Assembly (NCBI GenBank): GCA_951813295.1
Contig: CATOTI010000003.1
Span: forward strand, 1-64,000
Length of the DNA stretch: 64,000 nucleotides
DNA from: an uncultured Pseudomonadales bacterium
GTDB lineage: Bacteria > Pseudomonadota > Gammaproteobacteria > Pseudomonadales > Azotimanducaceae
Reading direction: 5' to 3'
Part shown: piece by piece, positions 29,601 through 38,036 of the stretch
Layout of the letters: each line of letters begins with the position of its first letter
Numbering within the stretch: the first letter of the stretch is position 1
The notes under the pieces: model-generated
Databases searched by the model: none
Told to the model about the DNA's origin: nothing
Seen by the model: only the letters and a program-made list of their open reading frames with translations
Translations under genes and position numbers: made by a program

Positions 29601-29659
29601 GTGCTTTCGTCCGATAGCGCGATGGGCTCGATGCGGTGCGGTGTGAGCTCGTCGCTCAT
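26642..29659 (-). CDS. hsdR: HsdR, type I restriction endonuclease subunit
   Basis: The motor/nuclease subunit of a type I restriction system, 1005 aa and apparently intact. The nuclease domain shows D at about 156 (YDVTILVNGLPM) and VELKRRG near residue 170. The SF2 motor has Walker A HTTGSGKTLTS around 325, DECHRSQFG near 427, GFTGTPIF, and RTNRILDS (motif VI). The helical C-terminal region that binds HsdM follows. It is the last gene of the operon hsdM-hsdS-(zeta-like)-(61 aa)-hsdR, 11 nt after the 61-aa ORF. Partner HsdS carries a phase-variable repeat, so target specificity or activity may switch. Confidence 0.95.
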   Translation of the reverse strand: MSDELTPHRIEPIALSDESTVVAEFSADDERKSAHQSEAELEKGFITQLRMQAYEYLPITSQADLIANLRRQLEKLNKITFSDAEWDRFFGTCVAGANDGIVEKTARIQEDPIQILKRDDGSAKNIYLIDKQHIHNNALQVINQYQVEGARANRYDVTILVNGLPMVHVELKRRGVDIREAFNQINRYQRDSFWAGSGLFEYVQLFVISNGTLTKYYSNTVRDAHLAERRSKRSRQRTSHSFAFANGWADAKNRPITELTDFTRTFFAKHSLLNVLTRYCVFDVDRKLLVMRPYQIVAAEQMLQRIRASTNLRQLGKTAAGGYIWHTTGSGKTLTSFKAAQLACGLADIDKVLFVVDRKDLDYQTMREYERFEKGAANSNTSTTVLQKQLEDPNARIIITTIQKLSRVVAKHKKHPVYDAHVVIIFDECHRSQFGDMHGDITRAFNRHHLFGFTGTPIFADNAGTHGRHRRRTTEQAFGDKLHTYTIVDAINDKNVLPFRIDYINTIRMRSSIKDQQVQAINTEQALLAPARVKQVVGYIREHFNQKTKRAAAYRHDGKRLAGFNSLFATASIDAAKRYYTEFAEQQKELPPARRLKVGLIYSFAANKEEGDGLLSEEAFETEGLDQSSRDYLDAAIKHYNVLFGTSFDTSADKFQNYYKDLSQRLKNRELDIVIVVNMFLTGFDATTLNTLWVDKNLRAHGLIQAYSRTNRILDSVKTYGNIISFRDLEQETHDALALFGNKDAKGIVLLKPYAEYHKEYQQRIGELVEMFPLGEAIIGETAQKAFITLFGTILRLKNILTAFDDFAGHEILSERDFQDYQSVYLNLHAELRGATEAEKESINDDVVFEIELIKQVEINVDYILMLVEKCLKEKDTGEDKDIRATIERTINASPGLRNKKDLIEQFVDTVSTKARVDAQWQSFVAAKKVEELDRIIADESLNADETKSFIDNAFRDGAIPVAGTAITKILPPVSRFSKNNDHAVKKRTVLDKLGAFLERFFGLI

Positions 29660-29669
29660 TTACGTCCCT

Positions 29670-29855
29670 CTATCTACGCCTTGAAGCCTGGCCCGGCGCA
29701 TCCCCGCCTTCTCTGGCCGGTTTGCCATTCCGCCAGATGACGGCGTATTGGCCCAGACGCCGCTTCCTCTCCAGGGCCTGGGCGACGGCCCGACGAAGCG
29801 ATTCCAGTTGTCGTTGTCCTTCCGGCGAAGGGACGGCTTCCTTTACAACGTTCAT
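29670..29855 (-). CDS. Small conserved protein, 61 aa, partner of zeta-like kinase
   Basis: A short basic/helical protein (RQLESLRRAVAQALERKRRLGQYAVIWRNGKP). Small ORFs of this pattern commonly accompany zeta-toxin-like P-loop kinases in proteobacterial operons, and here its ATG overlaps the stop of the broken kinase gene. It could be the antitoxin or an accessory subunit; I cannot tell which. hsdR follows after 11 nt. Confidence 0.6.
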   Translation of the reverse strand: MNVVKEAVPSPEGQRQLESLRRAVAQALERKRRLGQYAVIWRNGKPAREGGDAPGQASRRR

Positions 29856-30444
29856 CGGTGGGCCTCCTCAAGCAAAAGCCGGTAGTCGTCGTCATGGACA
29901 ATAGTACGGACATCGCCGTGCTGTTCGAACACTAACTCAGGGCTTTCGCCGTCATTCATGAAGCACGTGCAACGATCGACACGATGACTGAATTCGCCAA
30001 GCAGGTGGCGCAGACTGCGTGGAAAGCGCCGTTCGATGTCCGTGGCGGGGATCGATCCCGTGCCCGCCGTGCGCGACCCGTTCGGCTACCCGTAGCCCGT
30101 AGCTTCGACATCTCGACGCTGGGCAAGGCCAGGTAGATCAACTCTATCCGCCAACCGTCGGCTTGTAGGCGCTCAACTAACCGCAGATAGGCACGTCCCG
30201 CCAGGGTGGTTTCAAAGGCGAAATCCTCGCGGGACACGATGTCCTGTTCGATCTCGCGCATAAAGAGACGGCTGGCCGCAAACAATGCCCGTTCAGGCGC
30301 GAGGGGCGACAGCCCGGCGGCGATCAGGTCAAACATTGATAAAACGGGCACGGCCCGCCACCCGCGGCAGGTATTCCAGCGCAAACGTGGTCTTACCGGC
30401 ACCATTGGGGCCGGCAATGACCCAGCAAGTCGGTGCCCCTTCGT

Positions 30445-30448
<4 letters not shown>
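29852..30448 (-). pseudogene. Zeta-toxin-like P-loop kinase, frameshifted
   Basis: In three successive frames the region reads a small zeta-type kinase: [22 protein letters not shown] (Walker A), then [22 protein letters not shown]...[14 protein letters not shown], then [26 protein letters not shown] to a stop at 29852. Shifts fall near 30335 (an extra T in ATGTTTGACC) and twice between about 30050 and 30110. It starts with GTG overlapping the hsdS stop (GTGA), so it was once a regular operon member. With three shifts it is probably inactive, while the reading in each frame is well preserved. Confidence 0.8.
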
Positions 30449-31620
<1,172 letters not shown>

Positions 31621-31648
31621 TGCTCGGTGATCAAGTCATCAATCCGAC

Positions 31649-33226
31649 TCATGCTTCGTCCCGTTCCAGGTCGGCCACGATGGCATCAATTTGGGTGCGC
31701 AACTCGGCCTGCCTTGTCACGATGGTGGCGATTTCGGCGTTGAGTTCGCTAATATTGATCTCTTCGCGCTCGTCCTTCTGCTGCACGTAGGAGGAAACAG
31801 CGATATTGTAGTCGTGTTCGGCAATCGCGCTGTTGTCCACCAGGCGCGCAAAGTGCTCGATGTCCTCCCGCCCGGTATAGGCATCCAGGATCTTTTTCTG
31901 GTGATCCGGGGTCAGCTTGTTCTTGTTCCCGGCGCGGGTGAACTCAGTGGAGGCGTCAATGAACAGGGTGGCGTTGTCGAACTTGGATTTCTTCAAAACG
32001 ATGACGCAGGTGGCGATGGTGGTGCCGAAGAACAGGTCGGGCGGTAGCTGGATCACCGCATCGATGGTGTTGTTGTCGATCAGGTACTGGCGAATTTTTT
32101 TCTCCGCGCCGCCGCGATAGAGCACGCCGGGAAACTCAACAATCGCCGCCGTGCCGTTCACCGCCAGCCAGGAGAGAATGTGCATGGTGAAGGCAAGATC
32201 GGCCTTGCTCTTGGGAGCCAGCACACCGGCTGGCGCGTAGCGCGGATCGTTGATGAGCAAGGGGTTGTCCTTGCCCGCCCATTTGATCGAGTACGGCGGA
32301 TTGGAGACGATGGCCTCGAAAGGTTCATCGTCCCAGTGGACGGGATCGGTCAGCGTGTCGCCGTGAGCGATATCGAACTTTTCGTAGTTCACGTCATGCA
32401 GGAACATATTGATCCGGCACAGGTTGAAGGTGGTCAGGTTGACTTCCTGGCCAAAGAAGCCCCGGCGCACCTTGTTGGGGCCCAGCACCTTGGCGAACTT
32501 GAGCAGCAGCGAGCCCGATCCGCAGGCGGGGTCGTACACCTTGTTGACTTCGGTCTTGCCCACCACGGTGATGCGGGCCAGCAGTTCGGAAACCTCCTGC
32601 GGGGTGTAGAATTCGCCCCCGGATTTACCGGCCGTTGAGGCATACATCTGCATCAGGTATTCGTAGGCGTCACCGAACAGGTCGATGGTGTTGTCCGAGA
32701 ACCCGCCCGCGCCGTTGGAGAGTGGCAGATCGCCGATGGCCTCGCACAGCTTCACCAGCTTTTCATTGCGCTTGGCCACGGACGCGCCTAGCTTGCTTGA
32801 GTTGACGTCAAGATCGTCGAACAGGCCCTTGATGTCGTTTTCGCTATCGGTGCCAACGGCGGAGCCTTCAATGTCGCCAAAGATACGGCTCAGGGTTTCG
32901 TTGAGGTTGGCATCATGCCGGGCGCGCTGGCGCACATTACAGAACAGGTGCGAGGGCAAGAGGTAGAAGCCCTTTTCCTTCACCGTCTCGGCGCGGCCGA
33001 ATTCGGCCTCTTCGTCACTCAGGGCGGGGTAGTCGAAATCCGGAGTGCCCGCCTGGCGTTCCTGCACATTGAGATAGGCCGTCAGGTTTTCCGAGATGAA
33101 GCGGTAGAACAGCATGCCGAGCACGTAGGTTTTGAAGTCCCAGCCGTCGACGCTGCCGCGCAGATCGTTGGCGATGCGCCAGATGGTCTTGTGCAGTTGC
33201 GCGCGTTCCGCTTCTTTGTTGTTCAC
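31649..33226 (-). CDS. hsdM: HsdM, type I N6-adenine methyltransferase subunit
   Basis: The modification subunit, 525 aa and intact. It has the HsdM N-terminal helical domain (KTIWRIANDLRGSVDGWDFKTYVLGMLFYRF), the SAM-binding motif DPACGSGSLLLKF at about 231-243 and the catalytic NPPY at about 308-311 (VSNPPYSIKW). It methylates adenine in the site chosen by HsdS. It is first in the operon, so a promoter should lie in 33227-33346. I saw no clear operator. Its TGA overlaps the expected hsdS ATG. Confidence 0.95.
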   Translation of the reverse strand: MNNKEAERAQLHKTIWRIANDLRGSVDGWDFKTYVLGMLFYRFISENLTAYLNVQERQAGTPDFDYPALSDEEAEFGRAETVKEKGFYLLPSHLFCNVRQRARHDANLNETLSRIFGDIEGSAVGTDSENDIKGLFDDLDVNSSKLGASVAKRNEKLVKLCEAIGDLPLSNGAGGFSDNTIDLFGDAYEYLMQMYASTAGKSGGEFYTPQEVSELLARITVVGKTEVNKVYDPACGSGSLLLKFAKVLGPNKVRRGFFGQEVNLTTFNLCRINMFLHDVNYEKFDIAHGDTLTDPVHWDDEPFEAIVSNPPYSIKWAGKDNPLLINDPRYAPAGVLAPKSKADLAFTMHILSWLAVNGTAAIVEFPGVLYRGGAEKKIRQYLIDNNTIDAVIQLPPDLFFGTTIATCVIVLKKSKFDNATLFIDASTEFTRAGNKNKLTPDHQKKILDAYTGREDIEHFARLVDNSAIAEHDYNIAVSSYVQQKDEREEINISELNAEIATIVTRQAELRTQIDAIVADLERDEA

Positions 33227-33346
33227 GGCCTAAAGTTTCCCGTCTTCATCTTGTGGCGCGCCTGCGCTGGCCCGGTGGCATCTCGGCGCTCGAAAATCGG
33301 CGCGGCGCAATGATGCTGACGGATCGAACTATTGATCAGTGTTTCC

Positions 33347-33532
33347 CTAACGGTTCGGCACATAGGCGTTTAGCCCCAACTTGAATCCATCGGGCGTGCC
33401 AGGCACATATTGGTTTCCGAGCGTTGACGCGACGCGAACCGTTTTGCCAGAACTGCTAACCGCGCCACGATGACCGAGATCAATGGTGATAATGAGCTTG
33501 TTGTCTTTTACCTCGCAGTGAACGTTCTCCAT
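33347..33532 (-). CDS. Small conserved hypothetical protein, 61 aa
   Basis: MENVHCEVKDNKLIITIDL... followed by SSSGKTVRVASTLGNQ: a compact beta-rich small protein of a type often found with mobile or defence genes. Function unknown. The ATG at 33532 has a purine-rich stretch (AGGAGATTCACG on the coding strand) just upstream, which supports real translation. Confidence 0.6.
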   Translation of the reverse strand: MENVHCEVKDNKLIITIDLGHRGAVSSSGKTVRVASTLGNQYVPGTPDGFKLGLNAYVPNR

Positions 33533-33649
33533 CGTGAATCTCCTTCTGAGGATGTTGAATGGCTATGTTTTGGAACGGTTTACTCTTGTGCTTGCCGGAA
33601 CAGGTTCGTCGACGCAAGCCCAACAAAGAGGATCTTGAACTCCCGTCGT

Positions 33650-33858
33650 TCAAATTCCGCCCCCAAACAATCCGGTTCCTTTGTCGAGGCGGATCGCCAT
33701 CCCGGGCGAGATGCCGGAATGGCCGTTGACGATGCCGGAGGCCTGCTTGCGGCTGACCCCGAGGCGCTTGGCGGCCTCGGTCACGCTGAGGCCCAACGGC
33801 TCGAGACCATCGCGACGCACCGACCATCCCGCGGATGGGGTGGGTTCTTCATCGCCAT
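33650..33858 (-). pseudogene. higA: HigA-like antitoxin, frameshifted
   Basis: The start MKNPPHP and, in another frame, [44 protein letters not shown] match the XRE helix-turn-helix of HigA antitoxins. An indel near 33815-33825 separates the two parts, and the C-terminal third is missing (stop at 33650). A HigB-like remnant lies immediately upstream, so this was a higBA pair. Confidence 0.75.
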
Positions 33859-33868
33859 GTCTTCGTGT

Positions 33869-34012
33869 CTAATGGTAATCGACCCGATCCACATCGCAGG
33901 CATGTGCACGCCATCGACACCGAAAGATGATACGCCAACCTTGACGAACATACCGAAAGCTTGGAACTCTGGTCGCCTGGCAATGCGCTGTTCCAAGCGC
34001 CGGAAGTCCTAG
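33869..34012 (-). pseudogene. higB: HigB-like toxin, C-terminal remnant
   Basis: The final residues RQGWRIIFRCRWRAHACDVDRVDYH align with the HigB/RelE-type ending (…dqWRicFrW..gdAhdVeivDYH). Upstream, in frames out of register, LEQRIARRPEF hints at more of the toxin. The start is missing and the gene is decayed. Confidence 0.65.
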
Positions 34013-34203
34013 CCCCGTCCACGAACAAATCTCGGCAAGATCATTGATGGAATTGTTGGAGCGATGAGATGCGGGCAGTCTGGACCCGCTGGAAGTTGAC
34101 ATCTGGCTAAAGAAGACGGATCTCAGGAGAACTGAGGAAAAATCGAGGTGGCGGATGGCGCGGCGCGCAGCTTGAGAACAATAGGCGGTTGGAGGTAGGC
34201 GGA

Positions 34204-34662
34204 ATGGCTCTGACGCAAACTGAATTCGAGACACTGCTCGCCGATGCGACCAAGCGCATCGAAGGCGATATCACCTGGCAGCACGACGAGGATCACTCGC
34301 CGTGCCTGGATTTCCGCACCGAGGTGCTTTCGAACAGCGGCTGGCCGCTGTTCGTGCGCGGTAGCTTCAATCCGCTGATCCCGGCTGTTACCTTCGCGCT
34401 CATCCTCAAAACCGAGGGTAGGGTCTATGCGCTCGACCTTGGCAAGGATCACCACAACCCGAAGTGCGATCGTGTCGGCGAACGCCACAAGCACCGTTGG
34501 ACGGAGGCGTTCCGCGACAAGGAAGCCTATGTGCCGGAGGACATCACGGCGTCAGCCACGGAGCCGTCGGAAGTGTGGGCTCAGTTCTGTACCGAGGCTG
34601 GAATTCACCACGAAGGGCGCATGCTCGCACCGCCAACACAAACGGGGGAGCTATTCTTATGA
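34204..34662 (+). CDS. DUF6978-like protein
   Basis: About 152 aa beginning MALTQTEFETLLADATKRIEGDITWQHDE. A good Shine-Dalgarno (GGAGG, 34190-34194) supports the ATG at 34204. The middle has PLFVRGSFNPLIPAVTFALI and LDLGKDHHNPKCD..GERHKHRW, a pattern I associate with DUF6978. Its stop overlaps the start of the DUF1828-like gene (ATGA), so the two are a pair. Function is not known; a defence or toxin-antitoxin role is only suggested by location. Confidence 0.6.
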   Translation: MALTQTEFETLLADATKRIEGDITWQHDEDHSPCLDFRTEVLSNSGWPLFVRGSFNPLIPAVTFALILKTEGRVYALDLGKDHHNPKCDRVGERHKHRWTEAFRDKEAYVPEDITASATEPSEVWAQFCTEAGIHHEGRMLAPPTQTGELFL

Positions 34663-35438
34663 ACCAGGCCAATCTATGCCAGGAGCTACGGGACCGCCTG
34701 GGCGAGTTGTTCTCCTGCTCCGACCAGGGTGAGTTTCAGCGAATCCGTACGCCGTATCTGTATCCAGACGGTGACTACATCGACCTATTCGTCAAAGCCG
34801 ACGGAGATGTCGTCTCCGTATCCGATCTCGGCGAAACATTGCGATGGCTACGCTCACAGACTCTGTCGCTGCGCCGTTCGCCCAAGCAGAACACGCTGAT
34901 CTCCGATGCCGTCCTCACTCACGGTGTCGAGCTCTACAAGGGCATGCTGCTGGCTCGCTGCCGTAACACCGATTCGCTGGCCGAGGTTACGACGCGGGTC
35001 GCACAGGGCTGTTTGCGGGTGTCCGACCTCTGGTTCACGTTCCGCAACCAGGCGGTGGAGTCCGTGTCTGACGAGGTTGCCGACTTTCTGACCGAGAGGG
35101 ACCTCAACTTCGAGTCGGGCGCCAGGCTGGCGGGACGATCGGGCCGAGGGTGGCGCGTAGATTTTCACGTACGGACGCACGCGCAAAGTTCACTCGTTTA
35201 CGTGCTGAGCACCGGCAGCCGTTCGGCGGCACGCTCCGTGGCGGAGCACGTGTTGGCGGTCTGGTATGACCTGAACCACCTTGCCGCGGGACCGGAGGCG
35301 CTGCGTTTCGTCAGCCTGTTCGACGATACAGCCGACGTCTGGTCGACCGAGGATTTCCGTCTGGTCGAGTCACTGTCCAACGTTTCCCGCTGGTCCCAGC
35401 GGGAAGAGTTTGCGGAGGTGTTGGCGAGAGCCGCGTGA
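34659..35438 (+). CDS. DUF1828-domain protein
   Basis: A 259-aa protein with an N-terminal DUF1828-like domain: IRTPYLYPDGDYIDLFVKADGDVVSVSDLGETLRWL. A C-terminal half with repeated VADFLTERDLNF / VDFHVRTHAQSSLVYVLST segments resembles a DUF1829-type fold. The start is the ATG overlapping the upstream stop. The longer frame starting at 34464 would lie within the partner gene and is rejected. The pair is compact and intact, unlike most of its neighbours. Confidence 0.7.
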   Translation: MNQANLCQELRDRLGELFSCSDQGEFQRIRTPYLYPDGDYIDLFVKADGDVVSVSDLGETLRWLRSQTLSLRRSPKQNTLISDAVLTHGVELYKGMLLARCRNTDSLAEVTTRVAQGCLRVSDLWFTFRNQAVESVSDEVADFLTERDLNFESGARLAGRSGRGWRVDFHVRTHAQSSLVYVLSTGSRSAARSVAEHVLAVWYDLNHLAAGPEALRFVSLFDDTADVWSTEDFRLVESLSNVSRWSQREEFAEVLARAA

Positions 35439-35481
35439 TACCAGATTGGAATTCAAACGGTCTTAACGTTGGGCACGTTAG

Positions 35482-35754
35482 GTGACGAAGCGGCACGCCC
35501 TTCTGACCAAGTACCAGGGTCGAACAATTCGGTTCGGCATTGAGGTACTCACGAACAAGTCCGATACGCTGGACCTTTTGGCAAGACCCGATCCTGCGGT
35601 GCCTCGGCATCGAGGACAGAGCCCAAAGCCTTGTTCTACTAGTAAAAGATCTTCGTTAGCGCCAGTTGCGTTTAGCGACGATGAGCCCGTAGAGGTCGAC
35701 GACCAGATCGATGCGTGGTCGCCCGAGGAGCTATTGTCAAATCTTGGTGTCTAA
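35482..35754 (+). pseudogene. Small gene remnant with internal frameshift
   Basis: The frame runs 90 codons with a GTG start, but the central part looks better in a second frame (DPILRCLGIEDRAQSLVLLVKDLR). The end EPVEVDDQIDAWSPEELLSNLGV is again in the first. I do not recognise the family. It is directly followed by an IS256 fragment on the other strand. Confidence 0.35.
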
Positions 35755-35765
35755 CGACGTGACGA

Positions 35766-36075
35766 TGCGGCGTCGTTGTCGGTCTTGCTCTGCTCGATTC
35801 CATCGCGGAATCTTACGCCTTCAATCACCTTTGCCAGGTGTTTGAATCCTCTCGGTTTGCGCCAGTTCCGTTCGGCACATTCGCCCATCTTGAAGATCAT
35901 GGTCAGCATCGTCTTGCGGGTGACGCAGCCTTTGGCCTGTCTCGATCGATGTCGGATCGTCGCAAAGCTGGACTCGATCACATTCGTCGTGCGGATGTGG
36001 ACCCAGTGTTGCGCAGGGAAGTCGTAGAACGCCAGCAGACTCTCGCGGTCCTTGCGCAAGGTTGACGCTCGCAGC
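35766..36075 (-). pseudogene. IS256-family transposase C-terminal fragment
   Basis: About 100 codons of the end of a Mutator-type transposase: LRKDRESLLAFYDFPAQHWVHIRTTNVIESSFATIRHR, then KMGECAERNWRKPRGFKHLAKVIEGVRF. The catalytic Glu of IS256 lies in the IES segment present here. N-terminal parts of similar transposases are found at 22.9 and 25.4 kb, but these are not adjacent and may come from different copies. Confidence 0.85.
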
Positions 36076-36176
36076 GGATGGTGGCTGTAGCCGTCGTTGC
36101 ATGTCGAGACTTGGCCTTTGAAGATATCGGTATTGGGCGTGTGGTCGGAAGTTCGATTCAATGTCGAGGGGGGAAG

Positions 36177-36800
36177 ATGAAAGGAAAGAAAAAAGACGCG
36201 GGCCCGACGGACAAACAACTTCGAGTGCTGCTCGCGACGTACCAGTGTCCAACACCCTTTCATGCGGTGCGCACCCGATTTCTCGGCAACATCGCCGGGC
36301 CGGTCGGTTCGCCGGTACAGGCGATTCAAGCACTTTGGGGAGGCGAGTTGCCGGAGTTTGAAGATGAGGCCTCGGCCCAAGCACTCCTGAGCGGCTTATT
36401 AGACGGTCTATGGAACCGCCTCAGCGTTCATCAAAGTAAGCGCCACCGTTTTCATTTGACACGAATGAACTCACCGACCGACCCGCTGACATTCGCGCGC
36501 TATGCCCGGGTTCGACGCGAAGAACTCGAGGGGTTTGTGGACGGGTTGTTTGGCGACGAAGAGGCCATGGATCTGCCCGAAACTGCCCATAACGCAATGC
36601 TGCACCTGGGAGATATCCGAGGGCTCTTCGTGGGCATGGGCCAGTTCGCGAGCGATGATGATCTCCTCAACGACTTTGACTCAACCGTCAAAGACCTCGT
36701 CGAGTTGACGCGTATTGCCAAGCAAGAGATCCACGCCGCCGTGGTGTCCTGCGCGCAGGCAAGGCGCCAGCAACTCAACTCAGGGCCCGTGTTTCGCTAG
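36177..36800 (+). CDS. Hypothetical protein, 207 aa
   Basis: The ATG at 36177 follows a strong GAGGGGGG ribosome-binding site. The basic start MKGKKKDAGP leads into helical sequence: LPEFEDEASAQALLSGLLDGLWNRLSVHQSKRH, then TFARYARVRREELEGFVDGLFGDEEAMDLPE, then FDSTVKDLVELTRIAKQEIHAAVV. I do not recognise the family. An ATPase remnant follows on the same strand, so it may be the small partner of a two-gene system whose large gene was destroyed. Confidence 0.6.
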   Translation: MKGKKKDAGPTDKQLRVLLATYQCPTPFHAVRTRFLGNIAGPVGSPVQAIQALWGGELPEFEDEASAQALLSGLLDGLWNRLSVHQSKRHRFHLTRMNSPTDPLTFARYARVRREELEGFVDGLFGDEEAMDLPETAHNAMLHLGDIRGLFVGMGQFASDDDLLNDFDSTVKDLVELTRIAKQEIHAAVVSCAQARRQQLNSGPVFR

Positions 36801-36808
36801 CACGCGTG

Positions 36809-37056
36809 CCGACGTCGGCCTTCGGGTTAGTTTGACGTACAACCTTGGCGACGCTCGTTCGTTCGAGCATCTCTCGATTGGGACACAGGAGCAGATCGCA
36901 TTACTGCTGCCGCGGAAGTGCTCGGGGCGTTCGTCGTGCTCGATGACCAACCGACGCAGACGGACCCCGAGCGAATCGCTGCGATGCGCGGGTTTCTGGA
37001 AGCGGCGGCAGACCAGATACAAGTGGTGCTGACCTGCCATCGCGAGGCGTATTCTC
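36809..37056 (+). pseudogene. C-terminal remnant of an SMC/ABC-type ATPase
   Basis: Two frames together give the end of a RecF/SMC-like ATPase: FEHLSIGTQEQIALL (ABC signature, LSxGxxEQ) and, after a shift near 36905, AAEVLGAFVVLDDQPTQTDPERIAAMRGFLEAAADQIQVVLTCHREAY (Walker B with D-D and the H-loop). The N-terminal Walker A part is missing. ATPases of this kind are frequent in defence operons, and here the small hypothetical gene upstream could have been its partner. Confidence 0.6.
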
Positions 37057-37079
37057 GCGAGCGGAAGCGCAGACCGCCT

Positions 37080-37217
37080 GCTTCAGTGAGGCCGAGGCTT
37101 TCGCCTCGGAAAAACACGACCGTCCGATGCGCGCTGGTCGAACCGCCGGTCTGGCTTCAATGAGGCCAAGATGAACGACACATCGCCCGGCCCAAAGGGC
37201 CGGGCGTGGATTGAAGG
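37080..37217 (-). CRISPR. Vestigial CRISPR repeats (no cas genes adjacent)
   Basis: 37080-37115 is a 36-nt unit with a perfect CCGAGGC/GCCTCGG stem flanked by GCTTCAGTGAGG and AAAAAC. Its reverse complement ends in CACTGAAGC, like CRISPR repeats with an ATTGAAGC-type tag. A 38-nt unique segment follows (37116-37153), and then the first 14 nt of the unit again (GCTTCAATGAGGCC, 37154-37167). Next to it, 37182-37217 has a CGCCCGGCCC-AAA-GGGCCGGGCG stem followed by TGGATTGAAG, resembling a type I-C-like repeat. At most one complete repeat of each remains, so this is a relic at best. Confidence 0.45.
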
Positions 37218-37234
37218 AACGCTGGGGCTTCGCT

Positions 37235-37350
37235 CTAGGTGAGAAATGCTGATGCTCAAGATAGCGCGGCTTTGCGCGAGATTGCGCGGGTACTTTGTGG
37301 GAATGAGCGCTTCTATTGCAGAGACGTGTTTGCTCGCGACTGCGAGCACC
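37235..37350 (+). repeat. Dispersed intergenic repeat, copy 2
   Basis: This copy shares GATAGCGCGGCTTTGCGCG, GGAATGAGC-CTTCTATTGC and GAGACGTGTTTGCT with the copy at 42265-42362 and, inverted, with 23240-23330. It runs directly into the 120-bp tandem repeats. No plausible gene is encoded. Confidence 0.65.
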
Positions 37351-37710
37351 GCCATTTCGAAGAAATGGTGAGGGGAAGGGAGTCGAATGCGGGTTCGATG
37401 CGAGCGCGAAGCGCGACCACCGAACGGCTGCGCCGCCAGGCGTCAGGCCGTGAGTCATCCCTGCCTCTCCGCCATTTCGAAGAAATGGTGAGGGGAAGGG
37501 AATCGAATGCGGGTTCGATGCGAGCGCGAAGCGCGACCACCGAACGGCTGCGCCGCCAGGCGTCAGGCCGTGAGTCATCCCTGCCTCTCCGCCATTTCGA
37601 AGAAATGGTGAGGGGAAGGGAATCGAATGCGGGTTCGATGCGAGCGCGAAGCGCGACCACCGAACGACTGCGCCGCCAGGCGTCAGGTCGTGAGTCATCC
37701 CTGCCTCTCC
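37351..37710 (-). repeat. Three 120-bp tandem repeats with tRNA-like ends
   Basis: Units at 37351-37470, 37471-37590 and 37591-37710 are nearly identical, with only a few substitutions. Read on the - strand each starts GGAGAGGCAGGGATGACTC, like the acceptor stem and D arm of a tRNA-Ser. It ends with a GCATTCGATTCCC T-arm-like stretch and a pyrimidine-rich CCCCTCACC. The acceptor pairing is imperfect and I find no anticodon arm, so these are tRNA-like repeats, not tRNA genes. A diverged single unit lies at 42381-42498. Confidence 0.75.
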
Positions 37711-37921
37711 GCCATGCCATGGGCGCGGCGCGGCGATGATTGACACTCGCTCGAACGTCGATGCCACCTCCCACGCTCATCGCATCTCATTCCATTCGCC
37801 ACCTCTGCCCCGTTCCTGGGTTCCCAGGCCCTGCAGCGGCGCGCGTATGACCATGGGTCAGGCACAAGAAAATGCTGGATACGTGAGCAGCAGGCCATGC
37901 CCCTCTGTGACATTTGACTTG

Positions 37922-37936
37922 CCCCCCCCCCCCCCC
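37922..37936. repeat. Homopolymer C15 tract upstream of protease copy B
   Basis: A run of 15 C followed by GGG, against 12 C in copy A. The difference of three keeps the upstream frame in register with the protease in both copies. The distance to the proposed ATG is about 100 nt. Confidence 0.7.
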
Positions 37937-38036
37937 GGGTAAGGTGTCGCTTTATTGGTCTATTGAGTGTGTGGGTTTGAAAATTTGTTGTCCCCTGGGT
38001 CGCGCCGGACAAGGCTCGATCACTGACGGTCGCTGG

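Noticed and set aside
37313-37780. Repetitive 155-166-codon proteins over the 120-bp repeats
   Set aside because: The 120-bp unit is divisible by three, so any frame yields a periodic 'protein'; no start signals and tRNA-like non-coding ends make translation unlikely.
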